Source of the DNA: Thermoflexia bacterium
GTDB lineage: Bacteria; Chloroflexota; Anaerolineae; B4-G1; SLSP01
Reading direction: 5' to 3'
Assembly: GCA_030605705.1 (NCBI GenBank)
Contig: JAUWHU010000482.1
Coordinates: 1-6,490 of the forward strand
Length of the DNA: 6,490 nucleotides
Shown: positions 1 through 5,057 of the stretch, piece after piece
Position numbering within the stretch: position 1 is the stretch's first letter
Layout: every line of letters begins with the position of its first letter
Position numbers and translations under genes: made by a program
Notes under the pieces: model-generated
The model's database searches: none
What the model saw: the letters and a program-made list of their open reading frames with translations, nothing else
What the model was told of the DNA's origin: nothing

Positions 1-588
1 CTCATCAAGACCATCCGCATCACCGAGAGCGACGAGCCGGCGGTTTCCCAACTCCCTTCCAATGACGAGATTCCCATGCCGGAGTCCCCGGCGGCGCGGA
101 ACGCGATGTACTTCCAGCCACCGGAGATGCAGATTGATCCGGGAAAGTCCTACGCCGCCACGATCAAGACGCCGCAGGGCAATATCGTGGTGGAGCTGGA
201 TGCTGCTGCTGCGCCGGTGACGGTGAATAACTTCGTGTTCCTGGCGCGGCAAGGCTTCTACGATGGGCTGCTCTTCCATCGGGTGGAGCCGGATTTCGTC
301 ATCCAGGGGGGCGACCCCACCGGCACAGGCCAGGGCGGCCCCGGCTACGTCATCCCGGCGGAGATCGGACTTCCGCACGTGGAGGGCGCGATCGCGATGG
401 CGCGTCTGAGCGACCAGGGCAACCCGCGCCGGATGTCCAGCGGCAGCCAGTTCTACATCACGCTGGCGCAGACCGCGATGCTCGATGGGGCCTACACCGG
501 GTTCGGGAAGGTCAGCGCGGGCATGGACGTGGTGAACTCCATCGCGGTGGGGGATACCATCGAGAGCATCACCATCGTGGAAAAATAA
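1..588 (+). CDS. Peptidyl-prolyl cis-trans isomerase, cyclophilin type (5' end outside window; probably two tandem cyclophilin domains)
   Basis: Cyclophilins catalyse cis-trans isomerisation of prolyl peptide bonds and assist folding. The frame is open from base 1 to a TAA at 586-588, so the visible 195 residues are a C-terminal part; an internal ATG at 76 has no ribosome binding site and is unlikely to be the start. A full cyclophilin domain spans about residues 51-195. It contains FHRV (92-95, with the catalytic Arg), QGGDPTGTG (102-110), GSQFYITL (148-155) and MLDGAYTGFGKV (160-171). The human CypA Trp121 and His126 positions appear to be Met and Tyr here. The first visible residues, LIKTIRITESDE, resemble the end of this same domain (TIESITIVEK), and a Pro/Glu-containing linker follows them. 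I infer that a second cyclophilin domain lies upstream. Such proteins are often secreted or lipid-anchored, but the N-terminus is not visible. Confidence 0.93.
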   Translation, partial: LIKTIRITESDEPAVSQLPSNDEIPMPESPAARNAMYFQPPEMQIDPGKSYAATIKTPQGNIVVELDAAAAPVTVNNFVFLARQGFYDGLLFHRVEPDFVIQGGDPTGTGQGGPGYVIPAEIGLPHVEGAIAMARLSDQGNPRRMSSGSQFYITLAQTAMLDGAYTGFGKVSAGMDVVNSIAVGDTIESITIVEK

Positions 589-633
589 ACGCGATTCGTA
601 TTTTCTACTATGAAAGTGGGGCCGGCGACCGCC

Positions 634-825
634 GCCCAGAATGCCCTGGCATTCATGCCAGGGCTACGCAGCCACGCCCCGTGAACGGGGCTGCTTGATC
701 CGGCGTCGTGGCGTAGTTGACGCCACTCCGCTGCGCTACGTGGCTTACTACGAACAGTGGGGCTGGGACTACAGGCCAGAATGCTCAACAGCCCACCCCC
801 GGGGATGGGGGCGGGGAGCCTTGGG
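634..825. repeat. Hairpin-rich REP-like intergenic element, two diverged copies
   Basis: This GC-rich spacer follows the cyclophilin gene and holds several tight hairpins. One has a 9-bp stem GCCCTGGCA/TGCCAGGGC (643-651/656-664, loop TTCA). A second has a 6-bp stem GCCCCG/CGGGGC (676-681/686-691, loop TGAA). A third has a 7-bp stem GTGGCGT/ACGCCAC (708-714/720-726). The words CAGAATGC, CAGCC, a C-run/G-run hairpin and CTTG occur in this order twice: 638-644, 669-673, 676-691, 694-697 and again 778-784, 789-793, 795-817, 820-823. This suggests two diverged copies of one element. There is no T-tract, so it is not a typical intrinsic terminator, although it could protect or end the cyclophilin transcript. 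No gene is supported in 589-934. Confidence 0.6.
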
Positions 826-860
826 GAGCAGACATGTCACTCTGCCCCTATGCCATTTTA

Positions 861-884
861 CTCATTTGTCATTTGCTCATTTGC
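861..884. repeat. CATTTG-word intergenic repeat, copy 1
   Basis: A run of near-identical words (TCATTTGT, CATTTGC, TCATTTGC) lies just upstream of the tmRNA promoter. Bases 861-881 are identical over 21 positions to 3100-3120 downstream of holB. Such identity between unrelated spacers indicates a dispersed repeat family and not chance AT-richness. Confidence 0.7.
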
Positions 885-919
885 ATATTTTCCGCTTCAC
901 GTGCCTTTGTGGCAAAAAG

Positions 920-928
920 TGGTATAAT
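920..928 (+). promoter_or_regulatory. Extended -10 promoter of ssrA
   Basis: TGGTATAAT combines a perfect -10 hexamer (923-928) with the TGn extension (920-922). The first G of the tmRNA acceptor stem (935) lies 7 bases after the hexamer, as expected for a transcription start. No good -35 is present at 17-bp spacing (900-905 reads CGTGCC), which fits an extended -10 promoter that does not rely on a -35. Confidence 0.8.
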
Positions 929-934
929 AGAGCT

Positions 935-1334
935 GGGGATGATAGGTTTCGACGGGGAAGGTTAGCTGTGGGTGGCGGGCCGGGGAGGCTCCGTCCCCGC
1001 AATCCCAGGAGCAAACCATCAAGTGCCAACAATATGGCCAACCAGTGGGCGCCGGTAGCCGTCGCAGCGTAAGCTGTAACGTCACCTAAACCCCAAACCT
1101 GACCGGGAGATCCGGTCACGCCCCTCCGGCATTTCGCTGGCGTGCTGGGGTCAGGCGACAGAAAGTCAGCGTGCACCTTACCCGACGCCGATAAAGTAAG
1201 GTAAAGACTCATCGGCTGGTGCGGATGTGGCGCGGTCGGCTGCGACCCTCCGCACGAGAACGAAAATACCGACTATGTTCGTAGATGCTCACAGCGGAAT
1301 TCTTCGGACGCGGGTTCGATTCCCGCCATCTCCA
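935..1334 (+). ncRNA. ssrA: Transfer-messenger RNA (tmRNA), one-piece form
   Basis: tmRNA rescues stalled ribosomes with SmpB, first accepting alanine as a tRNA and then coding a degradation tag. The 5' end GGGGATG (935-941) pairs with CATCTCC (1327-1333), with one G-U pair, to form the 7-bp acceptor stem. The conserved start GATAGGTTTCGACGGGG follows. The T arm is GCGGG/CCCGC (1310-1314/1322-1326) around the loop TTCGATT. A1334 is the discriminator. The next bases are CTCCA, so CCA appears not to be encoded and must be added after processing. The 400-nt length and uninterrupted order suit a standard one-piece tmRNA, not the permuted type. A C/G-rich fold after 975 fits pseudoknot 1 before the tag. 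The gene has its own promoter and a downstream hairpin. Confidence 0.97.
1025..1072 (+). other. tmRNA proteolysis-tag reading frame
   Basis: From the resume codon GCC at 1025 the frame reads ANNMANQWAPVAVAA and stops at TAA 1070-1072. With the alanine carried by tmRNA itself, the added tag would be AANNMANQWAPVAVAA. The AVAA end suits recognition by ClpXP-type proteases, which read the terminal Ala-Ala. An Asn-rich start is usual. The tag is longer than the E. coli one (10 encoded residues) and contains Trp and Met. The resume codon is inferred from the A-N start and the preceding TCAAGT context. Confidence 0.88.
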
Positions 1335-1337
1335 CTC

Positions 1338-1374
1338 CAGGGGCCGGTCGTGACACCACCGGCCCCTGATCTTT
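1338..1374 (+). terminator. Probable intrinsic terminator of ssrA
   Basis: An 11-bp perfect inverted repeat, CAGGGGCCGGT (1338-1348) and ACCGGCCCCTG (1358-1368), with a 9-base loop, begins four bases after the tmRNA discriminator. Only a short T-run (ATCTTT) follows, so termination may be partial and some transcription could continue into the NTPase gene, 22 bases further on. It could also serve as a 3' processing boundary. Confidence 0.72.
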
Positions 1375-1395
1375 AGTCTCTATCAGGGACAGCCT

Positions 1396-2016
1396 GTGAA
1401 AGAAGCCAGCCACGTACTCCAGGATTCAGCGGCCCCGGCTAAGACCATGCCTCGATCCCGGATAATGCTCCTCGTCGGGGAGCGGCAGGTTGGCAAGAGC
1501 GTTATGTGCCAGGAGTTGACCCGGCTGCTCCGCGAGAATGAGATTGCCGTTTCAGGGCTGCTCACTCAGTGCACCGGCCCCCATGCACTGGAAGTCACCG
1601 AGATCCACACCTCGGCCAGCTATCCACTGACACTCCCCTTCGACGACACTGCCGGCGTGGCTCTGACGCACTTTCGGATGGATATCCAGGCTATGGCCCG
1701 CAGCGCCGCAGCGTTGGATGGCGCGTTTCCCACGCAAGTCTTCATCCTCGACGAATTAGGGCCGTTAGAACTGGAACTCAAACAGGGGTGGAGCCGTGCT
1801 TTGCAATTATTACAACGGAAGCGGTACGCGCTGGCGTTGATCGTGGTGCGCCCCGAATTGCTGGTGGAGGCCATCTGGCAACTCCCCGCCTCAGTCTACA
1901 CCGTGATCCGCGTCACACCGCAAAACCGCGACACGCTACCCGTCACTCTCTGCCGGCTCGCCCATGAATGGTGCACCGCGCCCCACGAACGAGACGCGAA
2001 GGAGGTTGAACATTGA
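1396..2016 (+). CDS. THEP1-like P-loop nucleoside-triphosphatase
   Basis: The 206-residue protein resembles the THEP1/NTPase_1 family, small cytoplasmic enzymes that hydrolyse ATP, GTP and other NTPs; their cellular role is poorly defined. Walker A is GERQVGKS (residues 28-35). The Walker B-like segment VFILDELGPLELE (115-127) has the family's D-E-x-G-P-x-E pattern. SGLLTQ (53-58) matches the strand after the first helix. The GTG start at 1396 is chosen because AGGGA (1385-1389) lies six bases upstream; an ATG at 1447 would also keep Walker A but has no ribosome binding site. The stop overlaps the holB start, so the two genes are probably translated as a coupled pair. In many bacteria thymidylate kinase precedes holB; this protein lacks the Tmk signature, so it occupies that position without an obvious kinase role. 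Confidence 0.85.
   Translation: MKEASHVLQDSAAPAKTMPRSRIMLLVGERQVGKSVMCQELTRLLRENEIAVSGLLTQCTGPHALEVTEIHTSASYPLTLPFDDTAGVALTHFRMDIQAMARSAAALDGAFPTQVFILDELGPLELELKQGWSRALQLLQRKRYALALIVVRPELLVEAIWQLPASVYTVIRVTPQNRDTLPVTLCRLAHEWCTAPHERDAKEVEH
2001..2015 (+). promoter_or_regulatory. Strong Shine-Dalgarno deciding the TTG start of holB
   Basis: GGAGG (2001-2005, inside AAGGAGGT) sits seven bases before TTG at 2013-2015. The site lies within the last codons of the NTPase gene, whose TGA (2014-2016) overlaps the TTG in the four bases TTGA. The first ATG in the frame is far downstream, past the family's conserved N-terminus, so the TTG start is well supported. Confidence 0.88.
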
Positions 2017-3005
2017 GTCACTGGCCGGTGATCGGACATGATTGGGCCGTCAAGCAGCTGCAGCAGGCCGTGGCGCGTCACGAACTCTCTCACGCCTTGC
2101 TCATCACCGGGCCGGAGAGCGTGGGGAAACGCACTCTGGCGCTCACGTTGGCGAAGTCGCTGCTCTGTACCGCAGAGGCCCCGGAGCGGCCTTGCGGTGT
2201 CTGTTCAGCGTGCCGCCGGGTGGACTCTGGCAACCACCTCGATTTGCTGTTAGTTGATCCCGAATCTGCGGGCAAGGGCGTCAAAATCGACCAAATTCGC
2301 GCCCTGGAGCGGTTTCTATCCCTCACTCCCCACACCGGGCAGCACAAAATCACGCTCGTCTCAGCCCTGGAGATGATGAATCCTAATGCTGCCAATGCCC
2401 TGCTCAAAACCCTGGAGGAACCGCCTTCTTACGCCCACTTGATCTTGCTCGCCAGCGATGCAGACACGCTCCTGCCCACCATCATCTCCCGCAGCCAACA
2501 CTTCCCGCTGCGGACGCTGCCCGGTGCGACCATCCAACGCGCTCTGGTGAAACACTGGGGCGTCGCCGAGGCGGAAGCTCAACGGTTAGCACGGCTCTCC
2601 GGCGGACGCCTGGGCTGGGCGGTGCAGGCCATCACCCACCCAGAGCATCTCCGGCGGGCCGAGGAGTCGCTGCAGCAGCTGCTCAACCTGCTCCGCAGCG
2701 ACCTCCCCACACGCTTCCAGACGGCGCAGGAACTCGCCGGAGACACGGTCAGTCTGGCGCAGTCCTTAGAATACTGGCGCACCGGCTGGCGGGACGTACT
2801 TCTGCTGCAAACGGACAACGCAGCCGCGATCACCTACCTGGAGCACCGTGAGTCGCTAGCAGAAATCGCCACGCGGGCGCCCCTGGAAACCACCACGACG
2901 GTCCTCCAGTCGCTCTCCGCAGCTCAGAAGTCCCTGCAACGCAATGCCAACACACGCCTCTTAGTAGAAACGCTGCTCCTTGATTTGCCGGAAATAGATT
3001 GGTGA
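2013..3005 (+). CDS. holB: DNA polymerase III subunit delta' (clamp loader)
   Basis: The delta' subunit is part of the clamp-loader complex that opens the sliding clamp and loads it on primed DNA. The 330-residue length is normal for the family. An AAA+ domain starts at the N-terminus (IGHDWAVKQL, then HALLITGPESVGKRT, residues 27-41, Walker A-like). A zinc-binding Cys set follows (C52, C61, C64, C67, within CGVCSAC). KIDQIRAL (91-98) and NPNAANALLKTLEEPP (123-138) are typical of DnaX/HolB proteins. The sensor-1/arginine-finger segment reads TIISRSQHFPL, so the usual SRC triplet is SRS (159-161), with the arginine kept. Clamp-loader domains II and III fill the rest. It is probably cotranscribed with the NTPase; no terminator is seen after it, only repeats. 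Confidence 0.95.
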   Translation: MSHWPVIGHDWAVKQLQQAVARHELSHALLITGPESVGKRTLALTLAKSLLCTAEAPERPCGVCSACRRVDSGNHLDLLLVDPESAGKGVKIDQIRALERFLSLTPHTGQHKITLVSALEMMNPNAANALLKTLEEPPSYAHLILLASDADTLLPTIISRSQHFPLRTLPGATIQRALVKHWGVAEAEAQRLARLSGGRLGWAVQAITHPEHLRRAEESLQQLLNLLRSDLPTRFQTAQELAGDTVSLAQSLEYWRTGWRDVLLLQTDNAAAITYLEHRESLAEIATRAPLETTTTVLQSLSAAQKSLQRNANTRLLVETLLLDLPEIDW

Positions 3006-3050
3006 TTGGTTGTAGTTCAGCGTCTCAGCGTCTTAGCGTCTTAGCGTCTC
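3001..3050. repeat. GGTGATTGG word plus four 8-bp tandem units (AGCGTCTY)
   Basis: Four back-to-back octamers occupy 3019-3050: AGCGTCTC, AGCGTCTT, AGCGTCTT, AGCGTCTC. They are preceded by GGTGATTGG at 3001-3009, which overlaps the holB stop codon. The same arrangement recurs near 3615-3677 and 6261-6295, so this is a dispersed composite repeat. Its function is unknown. Confidence 0.8.
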
Positions 3051-3093
3051 AGTCAGCCATTGTCTGCACTTGCAGCGCGGTTCGCCATTCGCA

Positions 3094-3120
3094 CATTTGC
3101 TCATTTGTCATTTGCTCATT
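3094..3120. repeat. CATTTG-word intergenic repeat, copy 2
   Basis: The words CATTTGC, TCATTTGT, CATTTGC and TCATT run together here. Bases 3100-3120 are identical to 861-881 upstream of the tmRNA gene. This copy lies between the octamer array and the terminator of the minus-strand spoVS gene. Confidence 0.7.
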
Positions 3121-3137
3121 CTCTTCAGTCGGCTCAC

Positions 3138-3172
3138 AAAAAACGTGCCCCGTAGCCGAAGCTACAGGGCAC
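3138..3172 (-). terminator. Intrinsic terminator of spoVS (UUCG tetraloop)
   Basis: Read on the minus strand, GTGCCCTGTAGC (3172-3161) pairs with GCTACGGGGCAC (3156-3145) over 12 positions, with one U-G pair, around the very stable loop TTCG. A single G and then six T (3143-3138) follow. This is a textbook Rho-independent terminator 33 bases after the spoVS stop codon. Confidence 0.93.
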
Positions 3173-3204
3173 TGCTATGTGGGCAAAAGACGAGCTAAAA
3201 TCCT

Positions 3205-3492
3205 TCAGGAGGCTTTCGATTCGATTAGTTTGTGGATTTCTATCACTCCAAGTCGCACCGCAGTGCGTTCTTTGCCCTCAATGAGGACCTCGGAAAAGGC
3301 GGGAATGCAAACGACATCAATACCGTCTAGTTCCAGGTACCCGCGCGCAATGGCGACGGCCTTGACGGCCTGGTTGACCGCCCCGGCTCCGATCGCCTGC
3401 ACGTCCACTTGTCCTCGCTCTCGAACGATACCGGCGATAGCTCCGGCTACAGCGGTGGAACGGGAACTTGCAGCGACTCTGATCATATTCAT
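3205..3492 (-). CDS. spoVS: Stage V sporulation protein S (SpoVS) family protein
   Basis: SpoVS proteins are small, conserved Alba-like putative nucleic-acid-binding regulators. In Bacillus they affect spore coat assembly and septation, but they also occur in non-sporulating lineages such as Deinococcus-Thermus and Chloroflexota. This 95-residue protein carries the family core: VAGAIAGIVRERG (15-27), VQAIGAGAVNQAVKAVAIAR (31-50) and DVVCIPAFSEVLIEGKERTA (59-78). The ATG at 3492 is chosen because AGGAGG lies six bases upstream; a longer in-frame start near 3576 would precede the promoter and is rejected. The C-terminus extends roughly ten residues beyond the Bacillus form (IEIHKLIESKAS). The gene is transcribed alone, against its neighbours, from a consensus-like promoter to a strong terminator, so it is likely well expressed. 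Confidence 0.95.
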   Translation of the reverse strand: MNMIRVAASSRSTAVAGAIAGIVRERGQVDVQAIGAGAVNQAVKAVAIARGYLELDGIDVVCIPAFSEVLIEGKERTAVRLGVIEIHKLIESKAS

Positions 3493-3535
3493 GGCTCCCC
3501 TCCTAATAGGCAGCATTGGACGATCCGGTACTTCA

Positions 3536-3564
3536 ATTATAACTAATTTTGCCAGGAAAGACAA
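3536..3564 (-). promoter_or_regulatory. Sigma-70-type promoter of spoVS
   Basis: On the minus strand TTGTCT (3564-3559; 4 of 6 bases match the -35 consensus) and a perfect TATAAT (3541-3536) are separated by exactly 17 bases. The predicted start near 3529 gives a leader of about 36 bases containing the AGGAGG site. The form suggests the housekeeping sigma factor; no sporulation-sigma pattern is evident. Confidence 0.88.
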
Positions 3565-3614
3565 GTAGTTGATCAAACTGGGGACGTTTCGGGATTAAGG
3601 CGAGTAAAGTGACT

Positions 3615-3677
3615 GGTGATTAGTGACTAGACGCGGTTTAGCGTCTCAGCGTCCCAGCGTTTCAGCGACTCAGCCGC
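3615..3677. repeat. GGTGATTAG word plus four 8-bp tandem units (AGCGTYYC-like)
   Basis: GGTGATTAGTGACTAG begins at 3615. The octamers AGCGTCTC, AGCGTCCC, AGCGTTTC and AGCGACTC (3640-3671) follow, then a partial AGCCGC. The array ends just before the ribosome binding site of the amidohydrolase gene, so it probably lies in the leader of its transcript. The units are more diverged than those at 3019-3050. Confidence 0.78.
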
Positions 3678-3698
3678 TTGATCGCCCAGGAGGTGCAA

Positions 3699-4775
3699 AT
3701 GTCACGCAAGATAAGCGTCGCCGCCATCCAGATGGACGCAAATCCGGCCCCCACCGTTGACCGGTTGGCCCGCGCCGAGCAGTTAGTTGTCAAAGCGGCG
3801 AAGGCCGGCGCGCAACTGGTGGTCTTACCGGAACTTTTCAACGTCGGCTATGCCTACGATGATGCCAACTATCGTCTGGCCGAGCCGCCAGACGGCCCCA
3901 CGGTCGCCTGGATGCAGCAGGCCGCCGCGCGTTTGAACGTTCATCTGGCCGGGTCATTGATGGTGTTGGATCAAGACGACGTGTACAACGCGCTGTTGCT
4001 CCTGGCCCCTGGCGGTCAGATGTGGCGCTACGACAAACATTATCCCTGGGGCTGGGAACGAGCTTACTTTCGCCCTGGAGAGCGCATCACGGTAGCCAAG
4101 ACAGAGCTGGGCGACTTGGGGATGATGATCTGCTGGGATATCGCTCACCGCGAGTTGTGGAAACGATATGCCGGTCGGGTAGATATGCTGGTCATCGCCA
4201 GCTGCCCTCCCGACATCCCCAATGCCACCTATCACCTTCCCAATGGCGACCAACTGACCGCCGACGATATGGGGCCGCTGATAGCCTCGTTGAAGGAAAA
4301 CGGACGGCTGGCATTTGGGGATATGCTCAACCAACAAACCGCCTGGCTGGGGGTACCGGTCGTGCATACCGTGGGGTCGGGACACATCCAGACAGCTCTT
4401 CCCAATGCTCGAGCGTCCTTGCTGAGCTTTTTGCTCAGCGCCCCGTGGCTGGTCAAGTATCTTCCCCAGGCGGATCGCATACAAGTGTCTTGTGACATGC
4501 TGCCGAGCTGCAGGGTGCTGGACGCCAATGGGCAAGCCTTAGCAGAGTTGGCCCAGGACCAGGGAGAGACCTTCACCATCACCGAGGTAACTCTGGCCGC
4601 CGAAAAACCGTCCCCCAAAAAGCCCCAACCTGTATCGCCCCTGCCCTGGTTCGCCTATTTCACCTCGGACATGCTGTTACCCTTACTGACCCGGCGTGTT
4701 TATCGAAAAGGATTACATCGAGCCTGGGGAGAGGGAATGGTGCATGGCTGCGCCTGGTCCTGTACGAAGGGCTGA
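3699..4775 (+). CDS. Carbon-nitrogen hydrolase (nitrilase superfamily amidohydrolase)
   Basis: Nitrilase-superfamily enzymes hydrolyse C-N bonds of amides, carbamoyl groups or nitriles; the substrate cannot be told here. The Glu-Lys-Cys triad is visible: E45 in VVLPELF, K113 in RYDKHYPW and C145 in MMICWD, with the supporting E120. The opening KISVAAIQMDANP is the typical first strand. The ATG at 3699 has AGGAGGT (3688-3694) four bases upstream; a TTG at 3678 lies inside the repeat and is rejected. The 358-residue protein is longer than the usual 260-300, with extra C-terminal sequence that includes a Pro/Lys-rich stretch (KPSPKKPQPVSPLP) and a hydrophobic piece (WFAYFTSDMLLPLL). The last 10-15 residues (about from GMVHG) are encoded by DNA that in another frame codes a pseudouridine synthase end, so the original C-terminus was probably lost or replaced. 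Confidence 0.9.
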   Translation: MSRKISVAAIQMDANPAPTVDRLARAEQLVVKAAKAGAQLVVLPELFNVGYAYDDANYRLAEPPDGPTVAWMQQAAARLNVHLAGSLMVLDQDDVYNALLLLAPGGQMWRYDKHYPWGWERAYFRPGERITVAKTELGDLGMMICWDIAHRELWKRYAGRVDMLVIASCPPDIPNATYHLPNGDQLTADDMGPLIASLKENGRLAFGDMLNQQTAWLGVPVVHTVGSGHIQTALPNARASLLSFLLSAPWLVKYLPQADRIQVSCDMLPSCRVLDANGQALAELAQDQGETFTITEVTLAAEKPSPKKPQPVSPLPWFAYFTSDMLLPLLTRRVYRKGLHRAWGEGMVHGCAWSCTKG

Positions 4776-4948
4776 ACCGCCAGATCGAACGGATGACCGC
4801 CGCAGTGGGACATCCTACAGTGAGATTGATTCGTGTCGCGCTCGGGCCCCTCACCTTGCCCGGCGATCTCGCGCCGGGGCAGTGGCGCGACTTGACACCT
4901 GTGGAACGTAAAATATTATTAACGTGGGTGGGATTGTCATCTCTATGA
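4739..4948 (+). pseudogene. 3' remnant of an RluE/RsuA-family rRNA pseudouridine synthase gene
   Basis: In the frame that includes 4748-4750 (different from the amidohydrolase frame), the sequence reads GAWLRLVLYEGLNRQIERM, then TAAVGHPTVRLIRVALGPLT and DLAPGQWRDLTP, ending at TGA 4946-4948. This matches the conserved C-terminal part of RluE/RsuA enzymes, whose pattern is W-L-x-(hydrophobic)-x-L-x-E-G-x-N-R-Q-V-R-R-M-T-A-x-V-G-x-P. These enzymes isomerise uridine in rRNA and have an S4-like N-terminus plus a catalytic domain with a key Asp. Both are missing here, and there is no start codon or ribosome binding site in frame before the homology. The usual R-R-M is E-R-M, a sign of decay. About 70 codons remain. 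The sequence overlaps the last 37 bases of the amidohydrolase gene. Confidence 0.85.
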
Positions 4949-4956
4949 GCAAGAAA

Positions 4957-5018
4957 TTCACCACGAAGGACACAAAGGAAGAAAAACTTGGTGTACTTGG
5001 TGCCCTTTGTGGTTTGAA
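4957..5018. repeat. Imperfect inverted repeat with CACGAAGGACACAAAGG words
   Basis: The left arm (4957-4977, starting TTCACCACGAAGGACACAAA) and the right arm (5018-4996 on the other strand, starting TTCAAACCACAAAGGGCACC) match with a two-base gap and three mismatches. The arms flank about 18 bases and could form a long, imperfect hairpin. The words CACGAAGG and CACAAAGG look like a dispersed intergenic repeat. It separates the pseudouridine synthase remnant from the DUF2283 gene. Confidence 0.6.
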
Positions 5019-5057
5019 TCTTGCTTGGTTCTGGCTTGTCCAGGTTGGGGTGAGAAT

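Noticed and set aside
641..1072. A 143-codon plus-strand frame running through the hairpin spacer into the tmRNA
   Set aside because: Its end is the tmRNA tag frame, and the rest covers palindromes, the promoter and tmRNA structure; the composition is not protein-like and no ribosome binding site is present.
877..1212. Minus-strand frames opposite the tmRNA gene
   Set aside because: They are the complement of a structured RNA gene and show no protein family pattern.
3019..3120. A possible CRISPR array
   Set aside because: The repeats are 8-bp tandem units with no unique spacers, and no cas genes are nearby.
2999..3568. A 189-codon plus-strand frame opposite spoVS
   Set aside because: It is antisense to a clear SpoVS gene, starts in the repeat array and spans its terminator and promoter.
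3493..3576. A longer N-terminus for SpoVS from an ATG near 3576
   Set aside because: This start lies upstream of the TATAAT promoter, and the family's normal N-terminus begins at the ATG at 3492, which has a good ribosome binding site.
4421..4439. Hairpin GCTGAGC-TTTTT-GCTCAGC, looking like a terminator
   Set aside because: It lies inside the amidohydrolase coding region with the T-run in the loop, so it cannot act as a standard terminator.
4696..4911. A 71-codon frame beginning MFIEKDYIEPGE across the junction
   Set aside because: It has no ribosome binding site or family likeness and lies over two better-supported coding frames.
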